From Myxococcales bacterium (GTDB lineage Bacteria > Myxococcota_A > Polyangia > Polyangiales > Ga0077539), in contig JAAFIF010000080.1 of NCBI GenBank assembly GCA_013298625.1, positions 1 through 47,254 of the forward strand: DNA of 47,254 nt, read 5' to 3'. The translations under genes and the position numbers were made by a program. Positions 17,101-24,643 of the stretch are shown here, piece after piece (position 1 is the first letter of the stretch; each line of letters begins with the position of its first letter). The notes beneath the pieces are model-generated. The model made no database searches and was not told where the DNA came from. It saw only the letters and a list, made by a program, of their open reading frames with translations.

Positions 17101-18975
17101 GCGACGCGTGATTCGCCGCGAGATTCCCGCGGGCGACGCGATCCCGTCGAGCAGCTCGAGCCGCGGCTCTTCGCCGACCGCTACCGCGTAGAACCGCGGG
17201 CGCGGGCTCAGTCGGCTCATGGTCGCGCGCAGCGTCGGAAGGTCGTGTTCGCCCACCGTCGCGTGCCCGTCGCCCACGTACACGATCGCGCCGTTGCGCC
17301 CCGGACGCAGCGCTCTGTGCGCCGCGCTGATCATCGCGCTGAGGTCCGTCGCGCCGCCCAGGCGATCGCGCGCGAGCGCCTCGGTGATGACCCTGCGACG
17401 CTCGGCGGTGACCGACGTGAGCTCTGCGCGCTCTCCGCCGATGACGCGCGTGGCAACGTCGCCCGCGAGGACGAGCACCGAGTCGCGCGGGTCGAGCGCG
17501 CCCAAGATGCTCTCGACGAACGCCTGCTCCAAGCGCAGCGCGAGGTCATCGGTGGCGGCGCTGTGATCGACGACGATCACGAGGTCGACGCCCTCGTCGC
17601 GGGCCTCGCGCGAGCTCTCGACCGGCGGGCGCACGGCGACCCGCAGAAACCCTCCGCGCGGATCGCCCGCTTGCGGAACGCGCTGCGCCGTCGCCGCCAT
17701 CGTCGGCAGCCCGTTCATCTCGACGACGAGGTCCGAGCGCGGCAGCACGTCGCTCTCGGTGATCACCAGATGATCGCCGTCGACCACGCGCGCCGCGTGC
17801 CCTGCGCGCACGCTGGTCACGTTGGCGTCGGCCAGGTCGAAGTCCGCTTTGAACTCTCCGATGCGCGTGTCGAGCGCGGCGAGCGGCAGGCGGTAGATGC
17901 GCCGACCGTTGCTGTCAGCGTTGAGCCACTGCGCGTACCGAACGCGCACGCGGCGGGTGGAGCCGCCGGCGATGGGATAGAGCTTCGCGTGGTATCTTCC
18001 AGGCGAATCCCACTCGAGCAGCGCGGGGTCGTGCGTGGATCCGCGGTAGACCTGCGCCTGGTACTGCGCCGCGGCCTGCTGCTTCTCTTTGACGATGCCC
18101 TCGACGATCTGCCCTCGGCGGTCGACGCCGAACATCTGCAAGATCGCCCCAGGCGGCGCGTTGAACGTGTAGAGCCCCTCGACGGTCTCGCTCGACGGGT
18201 TGAAGAACCACTGGTCGATCGTGGTGATGGCCAGGTCACCGCGGACGGTGACGAAGGTCTCGAGCCGCTGCATGACCATGGGCCATCGGGGCTGCCCCGT
18301 CTCGCCGGGCGTGCGCGCGCCGACAGAGCCCAAGCCCGCGACCTCTCCGCCCGCGCCCGGGACATCGTCGGCGAGCCCGCCGGTCCAATCGTCGAAGGCC
18401 GAGTGCGCTGCGACGCGGGCCTCGCTCGCGGCGATCTCCCCGGTTTCTCCGGTGCGAATGGCGCCTCTGCGCGAGCCCGCTTCGTACGCGACCTCGCCGG
18501 CGAGCACGCTGATCGTGGCGTGCCCTTGCCGCTCGGCGATGCTCGCGCGCGCGCCGCGGAGGTGCAGGACGGTGTCACCGACGGTGAGCAGCGTCTCTTC
18601 GCTGCGCCCGCCCTCTCCGCCGCCCGAGACCCAGAGCCTGCCGCGCTCGAGCACGGCCGCGCGCGGTCCGCGCACGCGGATGGTGGCGCCGTGATCGAGC
18701 ACGTAGCGCCCGCCGCCGTCGAGCGAGAGCACCGCGCGGCCCGTCTCGTCGACGCGCACGGCGTCCCCCACGGCGAGCCGTTGAACGACGCGGACGTCTG
18801 CCTCGGAGCGCGCGCGCGCGGTCGTGACGAAGACGCCGGATCGAACGCGCTCGACCTGGGCGACGCTCACTTCGACAGCGGGACCGCGGTGGCAGCCACC
18901 CAACGCAACCATCGCGACCGACGCGTGGGCGATGGCCGACGCGAAGGTGAGCGAACGCAACCTTGCTGTGTGCAT
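14194..18975 (-). CDS. Giant FecR-like/VIT/VWA/AgmX/TPR lipoprotein (first of tandem pair)
   Basis: The 1593-residue protein starts at ATG 18975, with GGAG six bases upstream. It has a lipoprotein signal (Cys28 in ALGGC), a FecR-like region (about 40-190) and DDWTGG at 195-200. A VIT domain (about 235-350) contains VTVRGDLAITTIDQWFFNP. The VWA domain (about 463-605) has D470-H-S-A-A, T543 and D569; as in its neighbour the third MIDAS Ser is Ala. A Gly/Asn/Ala-rich stretch precedes an AgmX/PglI-type domain (VTHCHEQALAQDPNVSGRIV, then ICYPxP-like strands and a final YPF strand) and a long TPR region. AgmX-type domains occur in myxobacterial gliding-motility and outer-membrane proteins. The shared domain order shows it arose with the next gene by duplication. 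Confidence 0.85.
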   Translation of the reverse strand: MHTARLRSLTFASAIAHASVAMVALGGCHRGPAVEVSVAQVERVRSGVFVTTARARSEADVRVVQRLAVGDAVRVDETGRAVLSLDGGGRYVLDHGATIRVRGPRAAVLERGRLWVSGGGEGGRSEETLLTVGDTVLHLRGARASIAERQGHATISVLAGEVAYEAGSRRGAIRTGETGEIAASEARVAAHSAFDDWTGGLADDVPGAGGEVAGLGSVGARTPGETGQPRWPMVMQRLETFVTVRGDLAITTIDQWFFNPSSETVEGLYTFNAPPGAILQMFGVDRRGQIVEGIVKEKQQAAAQYQAQVYRGSTHDPALLEWDSPGRYHAKLYPIAGGSTRRVRVRYAQWLNADSNGRRIYRLPLAALDTRIGEFKADFDLADANVTSVRAGHAARVVDGDHLVITESDVLPRSDLVVEMNGLPTMAATAQRVPQAGDPRGGFLRVAVRPPVESSREARDEGVDLVIVVDHSAATDDLALRLEQAFVESILGALDPRDSVLVLAGDVATRVIGGERAELTSVTAERRRVITEALARDRLGGATDLSAMISAAHRALRPGRNGAIVYVGDGHATVGEHDLPTLRATMSRLSPRPRFYAVAVGEEPRLELLDGIASPAGISRRITRRGDVARTALELIEHASRPLVRNVRVDLGPGVTAVYPAEPVDIPVGDPIEVVGRYPGDAPRSVTIRGLWNGREFTQTMPISAGQIDDGQDLRYRWSTMRLENLLARGEQRAVIVELGTRFGLITPFTSLYVPSEDEVSALDRQRRMGPEIPTSFAQLGLSDLFPLVGCSKARSMVSGSASSPAAREESESAPAAQESAEGRMAASEQGGSGTRSARYAIRNNGEPPHLSRQQARDNVASRGIFAALGAPGASQEDQNNAPAQPSAPAAEPVAAAAAVAQTAPSRRAGGSSGIQSPFGGLAQNTADRNANGNMTGDEIGDAFGFGGLGAQGNAWGGGGGTGEGTIGLGNFGTMGHGSGTGTGQGYGAGAGAGLRGRANRGPVVRAAPPTVTGTLSPEAIRRVVLRNLGQVTHCHEQALAQDPNVSGRIVVRFIIGSDGAVMGSQVSESSYPIPSAGVCIAGAVRRWQFPAPEDGGVVTVSYPFNLNAAEGATPGRYRPQFNADGSRAPRVVESVVRCSDAASVALSQRLTLWNERISAGDTATLVAQYRRARSSCEASSWAERVSLLRLLYNRASSLDGQLALYRDFSFDRAGQGWLRSMILRSLARSGQLARAQELGLGRLDANTMAQALGVASTPAQRLSVMGELARRYPDDMELATRYLDEALSQGQRELVRQQGARMRANAQADGRVRTAVGEALFAIGDEAEARRCFSEIVEFAPDDPAARRRLGDIALSHGWADEAYRQFQMLAVAENEAPEVLLRQAMAARLAGRLDEAVRLAERVAQESSSGNGTLGDVASAWIGLELAIAAGERGASRTVVDALRSRWRLSSAARGAGALRMIVRWQHPDDAAEMYLQLQGESPRRSDWVAGQVFFESTVFADAPGPLAIEVRRAEGARRTGKVELILLWNEGQASERIERRTVEFTATSGTHVFDVSASGVSERAAGSALVSDPSVAAGVAAQARAAGGAR

Positions 18976-18998
18976 GCAGAGCTCCAATCGTTCGACGC

Positions 18999-19057
18999 AC
19001 CGCTGGGGGTGTTGCCCAGCGGTGGGCCCTACGTCGCGCCGCCGCGATCCACGGCGG
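18999..19057 (-). promoter_or_regulatory. Two hairpins in the leader region of the giant VWA gene pair
   Basis: A perfect 9-base stem (18999-19007 with 19015-19023, loop seven) is followed by a second 6-base stem (19039-19044 with 19052-19057). Both lie 24-82 bases upstream of the ATG at 18975, in the only long gap of this area (18976-19258). No T-tract follows either stem on the minus strand, so they are not simple terminators. They may be leader structures of the mRNA. I see no clear promoter in the rest of the gap. Confidence 0.35.
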
Positions 19058-19258
19058 TCGAGCGACGCACGCTCCCTGAAGAGTCTCCAGCGAGCGAGCG
19101 TCCCACAGACAGTCGCGGGGGTTCAACGTTCCCAATGAGCGTAACGATCACTGGGCGAGAGGGAGAACACCGGTCGAGGGGGCGGGATTGGGCCCTTTGC
19201 GCGCTAGCGAGAGGCCGCTGCCCGGTCGTTTCAGAGGCAGCGTGCCTCCGCTGCACGC

Positions 19259-20500
19259 TCAGCGCTCGCCTCGAAGCGGGATCCGCGTCGGCACCAGGAG
19301 ACGCTCCCCCTCGCGTCCGCGCACGCCATCGCCCCAGCACCAGAGCTGACGCGACGCGGTGACGACACACTGGTTCGTGGTCTGGCCGCCGTAACCTGCC
19401 CCACCAGCGACTTGGATCACACGCTCGAACGGGATGAGGACCGGGCTCGCGTTGCGCCCAGGAATTCCCGTGCCCGGCCCGAGCGCGACGTCGGAGTTCC
19501 AGCAGTACAACTGCCCGGTCTCCGTCAGGCCACAGCCCGAGCGATAACCGAGGCCGAGCGACACCAGCGGCTCGGTGTCGCGCACCGGGGACCAGACGAG
19601 CGCGCCCGATGAGCCATCGCGACACCTCAAGCCGTTCGACGGCAGATTCTCGCACCAGCCAGTGCACACCCAGGGCGCTCCGTTTCGACGCCCGCAGAAG
19701 CTCGCCGCCACCCCAGCGGCGAGATGATCGGCCGCGCGAAGCGCGGGTTCGTCCACCGCGTCGAGCCCGAACTCGTGAATGATGAGGGCGTACTGTCCGA
19801 ATTCGGCTCGTCGCCCCCAACACCACACGCTGTTGTCGTCGAGCCGAGCGCACCCGGCCGCAGGCGACACCGCGATCGAGCGTGCCGGAGCGGGCAACCG
19901 CACGCGCCGGGCCGTCGTCGGTCCCACGACCTCGCCCCACCAAGCTGGGCCCCAGCACAAAACGTCACCCGTCGCGGTCCGCGCACAAGGATAGTGCGCC
20001 GAGCACGCCAACTCGACGACGTCACGCACCCCGACCACTGGGGCGGCGTAACTGCGGCTCTCTCGAGTGCCGTCACCGAGGACGCCGTCGTCGTTGCGTC
20101 CCCAACACGAAACGGTGCCGCCCTCGACCAGCGCGCATCCGTACCCGTTGCCAGCGCAGATCGACGTCGCGCCGCGCACACCCTCGATCGGTTGTCCCGG
20201 CGCAGGACCGTAGTTCACGACGCGGCCACCCCAGCAGTCCACGGTGCCCGACGCACGGCGAACGCAGACGGACTGAAGCGAGCCGAGGCGCACCTCCTCG
20301 ATGGGGTCGCGCGGCTCGAGCACGACATCCTCGACCGGCGCGTCTGCCGCAGCGTCCTCGATGATGCGCACGTCTGGCGGCGCAGCATCGGGCAGAGAGG
20401 CAACGACAGGGTCGACGTCGAGCTCGGTCCTCGCGCCACACGCGCCGAGCACCCACGCAACGGCCGCCGTCATCGCTGTTCGAACGCGTGTGCTCTTCAT
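19259..20500 (-). CDS. RCC1-repeat lipoprotein
   Basis: The 413-residue protein has a lipoprotein signal with Cys21 (WVLGACGARTE), an Asp/Ala/Pro linker and then repeated RCC1-type units of the form C-A-x-x-x-x-G-x-V-x-C-W-G. Examples are VCVRRASGTVDCWGG, CALVEGGTVSCWGRNDDG and CARTATGDVLCWGPAW. Each blade carries a pair of Cys, typical of secreted RCC1-like propellers stabilised by disulfides. The ATG at 20500 has a GGAGGGG Shine-Dalgarno. Such lipoproteins are numerous in myxobacteria and presumably act as extracellular binding surfaces; the partner is unknown. The gene stands alone, divergent from the next one. Confidence 0.85.
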   Translation of the reverse strand: MKSTRVRTAMTAAVAWVLGACGARTELDVDPVVASLPDAAPPDVRIIEDAAADAPVEDVVLEPRDPIEEVRLGSLQSVCVRRASGTVDCWGGRVVNYGPAPGQPIEGVRGATSICAGNGYGCALVEGGTVSCWGRNDDGVLGDGTRESRSYAAPVVGVRDVVELACSAHYPCARTATGDVLCWGPAWWGEVVGPTTARRVRLPAPARSIAVSPAAGCARLDDNSVWCWGRRAEFGQYALIIHEFGLDAVDEPALRAADHLAAGVAASFCGRRNGAPWVCTGWCENLPSNGLRCRDGSSGALVWSPVRDTEPLVSLGLGYRSGCGLTETGQLYCWNSDVALGPGTGIPGRNASPVLIPFERVIQVAGGAGYGGQTTNQCVVTASRQLWCWGDGVRGREGERLLVPTRIPLRGER

Positions 20501-20541
20501 GGATCGCCCCTCCCGAGCTCGATTCACGACGATCGCTCGTC

Positions 20542-20569
20542 TTGCCCGGCCTCGCTGCCTATGTACCAT
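20542..20569 (+). promoter_or_regulatory. Weak sigma-70-like promoter candidate
   Basis: TTGCCC (20542-20547) and TACCAT (20564-20569) are separated by 16 bases, upstream of the ATG at 20584. Both boxes deviate from consensus and no Shine-Dalgarno is visible before the ATG. It is offered as the best match in the 83-base divergent gap 20501-20583. Confidence 0.25.
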
Positions 20570-20583
20570 TGCTCGTACACCAA

Positions 20584-21375
20584 ATGGGGAAAGCGAAGAC
20601 CACCGCGAAGGCCAAGAAGCCCGCGAAGAAGGCTCCCGCAACCAAACGGGACAAGCGCACGGTCGACCTCGGCGCGCTGGACACAGAGCGCTACGGCCGC
20701 AGGCCGGACGTGAGCGTCGCCAAGCAGATTCACGGCGTGAAAGCGCTCGCGGCGCACGCAAAGAAGCACGCGGCCGCGCTCGTCGACGGCTCGAAGCTCG
20801 AGCGCGCGGATCTCGCCGAGCTCGAAGCACGGCTCGCGTTGCTCGATAAGAGCGAGACCGAATGGCTCACGCTGCGAAAGCGAACGGCGCCGAAAGAGAT
20901 TACTCGCTCGCGAGAAGCGGGCGTGAAGCTCCGGTCGAGCGCGATCCGGGCGCTGCGGTACTTCGTCGCCGACGACGCCGAGGTGCAATCGAGGCTCAAC
21001 GCGATTCAAGAGGGCGACGGTGACGTCGACTTGATCGACGACCTGCGAAAGACCGCCGCGTTGTTGGACGAGCACGCGGAGGCGGTTGCCAAGGACAAGC
21101 GGCTTCCGAAAGAGCGGGGCGACGCGCTGCGAAAGGCGGCGACCGAGCTCGAAGCGGGCGTGCTCGACCGCGACACCAGCCCCGAAGCGCAGGACGCGCG
21201 CGATCGTCGCAACCGCGCGTTCTGGTGGCTGCAAGACCTCGTGTCAAAGGTGCGCTTGGCAGGGCAGTACGTGTTCGACGGCGATGCGTCGAAGGTCGCG
21301 CTCTTCGTCGACGAACTACGGCGCAGCTCCCCGCGAAGCGCGCCCGACGCCGCACCGGACGAAGAGAAGAAGTAG
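20584..21375 (+). CDS. Hypothetical Lys-rich helical protein
   Basis: The 263-residue protein starts MGKAKTTAKAKKPAKK, a basic Lys/Ala tail like those of histone-like or DNA-binding proteins. The body is predicted to be nearly all helical, with charged heptad-like runs (ELEARLALLDKSETEWLTLRKR, DDLRKTAALLDEHAEAVAKD). It has no signal peptide or membrane segment and ends in an acidic tail. No family is recognised. The basic tail could bind nucleic acid; the remainder may form a coiled-coil bundle. It is monocistronic, between a divergent RCC1 gene and a convergent DUF262 gene. Confidence 0.7.
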   Translation: MGKAKTTAKAKKPAKKAPATKRDKRTVDLGALDTERYGRRPDVSVAKQIHGVKALAAHAKKHAAALVDGSKLERADLAELEARLALLDKSETEWLTLRKRTAPKEITRSREAGVKLRSSAIRALRYFVADDAEVQSRLNAIQEGDGDVDLIDDLRKTAALLDEHAEAVAKDKRLPKERGDALRKAATELEAGVLDRDTSPEAQDARDRRNRAFWWLQDLVSKVRLAGQYVFDGDASKVALFVDELRRSSPRSAPDAAPDEEKK

Positions 21376-21620
21376 CAGCGCCGCGCCACGAGCGGCGATG
21401 AATGGCGCAATCAGGGGGGCCTGCGCGGCCATGAGCACATCGGGGGGTGCAACGAGGGGGCGGCACCTGTGCAATGGGCTCGTGGCTGCGGGTGGCGGGG
21501 CCATGGCTGGGGCCAGCGCACGCGTGGCAAGAGCGCGCGGGCTCGTGGCTGGCTACCTCCCCGTCGTGGCGACGATTCAACGGCCCCGTGGCAACGCGCG
21601 GGAGCGCTCGTGCGTCCGCT
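21376..21620. other. Convergent intergenic region with a 13-base direct repeat
   Basis: These 245 bases lie tail-to-tail between the Lys-rich gene and the DUF262 gene. A short hairpin (21379-21384 with 21392-21397) follows the stop of the first gene but has no T-tract. GGGCTCGTGGCTG occurs at 21476-21488 and again at 21539-21551, within a run rich in GTGGC and GGGGCC. I see no convincing gene, promoter or terminator. Confidence 0.4.
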
Positions 21621-23300
21621 CTACAGCGACCACACTTGCTTCAGCGCGGCCAGGCATTCGCGCTGGCGGCGCGCGACGACGGCGGGCGTCCACTCGCGCT
21701 CGGCGAGCACCTGCGACGTGATCGCGAAGGTGGTCGTCCCGCGGCTCGAACGAAAGTACCGCTGCTTCTTCTTGTCGAAGTCGTAGTTGCTCGCCTCGCT
21801 GTTCTTCTTTCTCGAAAGCAGCAGAAGATTGCCGATGCGATGGATCCACGCGCGATCTTCGTCCGTTCGAAACGCGCCCAGCCACTCGCTGTCGGCTGCG
21901 GGGCTCTGCGGCAGGACGTGCTCGACCGTGATGATCTTGTGATCGTACGCGGCGGCCCCGTCGCCGACCGCGCTGTCGAGCCGCAGCAGCACGTACACGC
22001 GCACCTTCGGCTCGTTGTAGAGCTCGCCGTCGAGCACGGCGACGAACTCGCGCTTCTCGTCGTCCGTGAGCTGCATCGCCGCCTCGACGTCGCCGCCGTT
22101 GGTCGCTTGGATCACTTGCGCATAGCGTCGAACGCGCGCGTTGACGTCGGCGCGACGCGCCAGCAACGAGGCCGCGAGCCGCTCGAGCAGCGCGAGCCTG
22201 CGCGCGAGGTCCGCGGCGTTGGACGTTCGCTGCAACAGCCGGATCGCCGGGGGAATCCAGTCGTTGTTGTCGAGCCGCGACAGCCACGTGAGCAGCGCGT
22301 CGATGCGGTCGACCGTGGGCTTGTCGCCCTCGCCCTCCCACGAGCAGCCCTGCAGCACTTCGAACGCGCGCGCGGTCGCGACGATGACGTCGTCGACGAG
22401 CTTCTTCGGGTCGTTCGACGGCTTGACCACGTGCGTGCGGATCTCGTCGAGCACGGTGCTGTCGAGCTTCTGCGGCCGATAGATCATGCGAATGTGCGCG
22501 AAGAGGTCTTTGAACGCCTCGCGGCCGAGCCGCTCTTCGGCGTCCTCCCACTTGGCGGCGTAGAGCACGCGATCGCGCTCGTTGCCGATCGCGCCGATGA
22601 TCTCTGACTTGAGGATGTCCGCGTGCGTGAGGTCCAACCCGCGGCTGTTGAGCACCGAGAAGATTCGAAACGCCGCGTCGGTGTCGGGCGTCGAGACGAC
22701 GACCAGAAAGCAGCGCTGCGAGAGGTACTGCGCGAGCCGCTGCCGCTGCGGCTCGGTGAGCGCGTGGAGGCTGTCGTACAAGAACAGGGCGTTTTCGCGG
22801 ATGCGCCGCTGCGGGTCGCTCATGGGCGCGGTGAGCGAGCGCAAGAGCGCGATCCCGTCGTCGCTCTGGATGTAGTCGCGAAAGAAGGCTTCGTCTTTCG
22901 ACCGCAGCCGCAGGCGATAGCGATCGTCGGTGGCCGTGAGCAGGTCGCCCTCTTCGAAGAGGTACTTGCGCAGCCCCGAGCGCAGCGCGGGCGTCTCGGT
23001 CGTCGCGGCGAGCGCCGCGATCAAGATGGTGAGCGTGGTGAGGCGCTGTTGGCCGTCGATCACGTCTGCGGTGGGCTTCGCGTCGTCTTTGACGAGCACG
23101 ATGCTGCCGAGAAAACACGGCCGCATGTCGGCGACGGGCCCAGCGTCACCGCAGAACCCGAGCAGGTCCGAGAGCAGCTCGCTGGCGTTCTGCTTCTCCC
23201 ACGAGTACGGCCGCTGATAGTGCGGAATCTCGAAGGCGAAGTCGTTGCAGAAGATCTTGTGCAGCGGGCGATGCTCGCCCTTGATGTCCCACTGTGCCAT
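21621..23300 (-). CDS. DUF262/DUF1524 single-chain GmrSD-like nuclease
   Basis: The 559-residue protein has an N-terminal DUF262 domain with IPHYQRPYSW and the nucleotide-site motif IDGQQRLTT (about 81-89). A helical middle follows. The C-terminal DUF1524 HNH domain contains EHVLPQSP (His461), RIGNLLLLS (Asn491) and KNSEASNYDFDKKKQRY. All key motifs of GmrS and GmrD are present in one chain, as in Eco94GmrSD/BrxU-type enzymes that cut modified (for example glucosylated hydroxymethylcytosine) phage DNA. It is likely an active type IV restriction-type defence enzyme. The start MAQWDIKG at 23300 was chosen because the upstream extension is low-complexity. No other defence gene is adjacent. Confidence 0.85.
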   Translation of the reverse strand: MAQWDIKGEHRPLHKIFCNDFAFEIPHYQRPYSWEKQNASELLSDLLGFCGDAGPVADMRPCFLGSIVLVKDDAKPTADVIDGQQRLTTLTILIAALAATTETPALRSGLRKYLFEEGDLLTATDDRYRLRLRSKDEAFFRDYIQSDDGIALLRSLTAPMSDPQRRIRENALFLYDSLHALTEPQRQRLAQYLSQRCFLVVVSTPDTDAAFRIFSVLNSRGLDLTHADILKSEIIGAIGNERDRVLYAAKWEDAEERLGREAFKDLFAHIRMIYRPQKLDSTVLDEIRTHVVKPSNDPKKLVDDVIVATARAFEVLQGCSWEGEGDKPTVDRIDALLTWLSRLDNNDWIPPAIRLLQRTSNAADLARRLALLERLAASLLARRADVNARVRRYAQVIQATNGGDVEAAMQLTDDEKREFVAVLDGELYNEPKVRVYVLLRLDSAVGDGAAAYDHKIITVEHVLPQSPAADSEWLGAFRTDEDRAWIHRIGNLLLLSRKKNSEASNYDFDKKKQRYFRSSRGTTTFAITSQVLAEREWTPAVVARRQRECLAALKQVWSL

Positions 23301-23377
23301 CGGTGACCACGAGGGTAGCGCGAAGGGGCAACGGATCGAGCGCCGCCGCTCGCAGAGATCGGCTCGCTGTATCGCAT

Positions 23378-23905
23378 TCACTCCCCGCCCGGCGCGAACC
23401 GAAACGGGTACATCACGGTCACCAGGCCGCGCCCTGTCGCAGCGAAGCGCAGCCCTGCGACGGCGTTGGCGACGCAGGCGTCGAGCGCGCTGTCGATGCT
23501 GTCGCTCTGGGTGACCTCTGCGCACGGGACCGCGCCGTCGCTGTCGATCACGAAGCGCACGACGACGCGCGCCGAGCGTTCGCGGGCCGTGGAGGCTTCG
23601 TAGCAAGCGCGCAGCTGGGGCGCGAGCGTGGCGATGCGACGGCGCAGCGGCTCGACGGCGAGGCTGCCGGCGACGATCCCGTCCCGCGACGGGCCGATGA
23701 GGTTCTTGCTCGGCGCGAGCTCGCTGGCCACGCAACGAACGCGCGGGGCTTCAGCGCGCGGCGCGTCGGCCGACTGGACCTGCGATGACGAAGCCCCTGC
23801 AGCGACGGCGTTCGATGGCGACGAGCGCTGTTGGCTCGCGCAGCCAGCGCACAGGACGAACACCGCACACACCCATTCGAGTTGTCTCACGGGCGCCCAC
23901 GACAC
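23378..23905 (-). CDS. Small AgmX/TonB_C-like lipoprotein
   Basis: The 175-residue protein has a lipoprotein signal (VFVLCAGCAS), an Ala/Ser/Gln linker and a C-terminal domain of the AgmX/PglI type: QLRACYEAST, RVVVRFVIDSDGAVPCAEV, a Cys-containing helix and the closing strand VTVMYPFRF. The same fold and ending occur in the giant VWA protein at 14194-18975. The GTG at 23905 starts the frame; a second GTG at 23890 gives a more typical short signal (VRQLEWVC). It follows tetR by 30 bases. As a stand-alone AgmX domain it may act in the periplasm in TonB-like or outer-membrane assembly contacts (inference). Confidence 0.75.
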   Translation of the reverse strand: MSWAPVRQLEWVCAVFVLCAGCASQQRSSPSNAVAAGASSSQVQSADAPRAEAPRVRCVASELAPSKNLIGPSRDGIVAGSLAVEPLRRRIATLAPQLRACYEASTARERSARVVVRFVIDSDGAVPCAEVTQSDSIDSALDACVANAVAGLRFAATGRGLVTVMYPFRFAPGGE

Positions 23906-23935
23906 CCGCGCGCGCTCGATGTTCTCGACGAGCGC

Positions 23936-24565
23936 TCAGCCCGCTTGCTTCTTCAGCACGGTGCCCGAGCGGCGAAGCTCTGCGGCTTCTCCGTCGTTGG
24001 CCGCGTCGAGCCACTGTTGAAAGCGCTCGACGAGGGCCTGGACCTGCGCCTCGCTGCGATCAGGAAACAGCATCTGCTGCACGCCGAGGCCCCACAGCAT
24101 CGCGAGCGTGAGCCACACGTCGGGGTCTTCGGGGTGACGCTCGAGCGAGCGCGCGACCATCGTGCGCATCAAGCGCGCGCCGCGGACGACGGGCTCGGTG
24201 ACCGCTTCTTCGTTGTCCGCCTCGGTGACGAGGCCGAGCAGCATGCGGGTGCGCTCGCGGTCGAGGATCATCCCGCGGGCGAAATCGAGGCCGGTGACCT
24301 GACGAGCCGGAGCACCGTCGGTGCCCGTCGCGCGCAGCTCTTCGATCTCGGTCTGCACCGTCGCGACGAAGCGCTCGGCGACGGCCAACAACAAGTCAAT
24401 CTTGCGCGGAAAGTAGTAGGTCAGGTGCCCCTGAGGAACGCCCGCCTCTCGCGCGACCTGCGGCTGCGCGAGCTTCTTCACGCCGGACTTGCGCAGCAGC
24501 TCAACTGCCGCATCCAGAATCCGACCGCGCACGTTCTTCGAATTGTCTTCGCCCATCGCAGCCAT
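23936..24565 (-). CDS. TetR-family transcriptional regulator
   Basis: The 209-residue protein has an N-terminal TetR helix-turn-helix (about 12-60): RGRILDAAVELLRKSG, then VAREAGVPQGHLTYYFPRKIDLL. The YYF motif before the recognition-helix end is typical. The C-terminal ligand/dimer domain is helical and not assignable to a ligand class. The start may be either of two close ATGs (24565 or 24556). An imperfect dyad lies 20 bases upstream and may be its own operator. Likely targets are itself and the flanking membrane-protein or AgmX-lipoprotein genes on the same strand. Confidence 0.9.
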   Translation of the reverse strand: MAAMGEDNSKNVRGRILDAAVELLRKSGVKKLAQPQVAREAGVPQGHLTYYFPRKIDLLLAVAERFVATVQTEIEELRATGTDGAPARQVTGLDFARGMILDRERTRMLLGLVTEADNEEAVTEPVVRGARLMRTMVARSLERHPEDPDVWLTLAMLWGLGVQQMLFPDRSEAQVQALVERFQQWLDAANDGEAAELRRSGTVLKKQAG

Positions 24566-24584
24566 CGTACTCGACCTCGCGAAT

Positions 24585-24600
24585 TTGGGAACAGTGCCAA
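24585..24600. promoter_or_regulatory. Candidate TetR-type operator
   Basis: TTGGGAACAGTGCCAA is an imperfect 16-base dyad (TTGG and CCAA outer arms match, with one further matching pair inside). It sits 20-35 bases upstream of the tetR start codon, where autorepression operators of this family usually lie. The inner bases do not match, so this is tentative. Confidence 0.3.
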
Positions 24601-24643
24601 GCGCGAGAAATCATCAATCGACTCGCGCACTTTGTGATGACAC

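Noticed and set aside
15862..19362. Open frame of about 1160 codons antisense to the 1593-residue VWA protein
   Set aside because: Same shadow composition; no signal, motifs or ribosome-binding site.
21379..21397. Hairpin after the Lys-rich gene considered as intrinsic terminator
   Set aside because: Only six base pairs and no T-tract follows.
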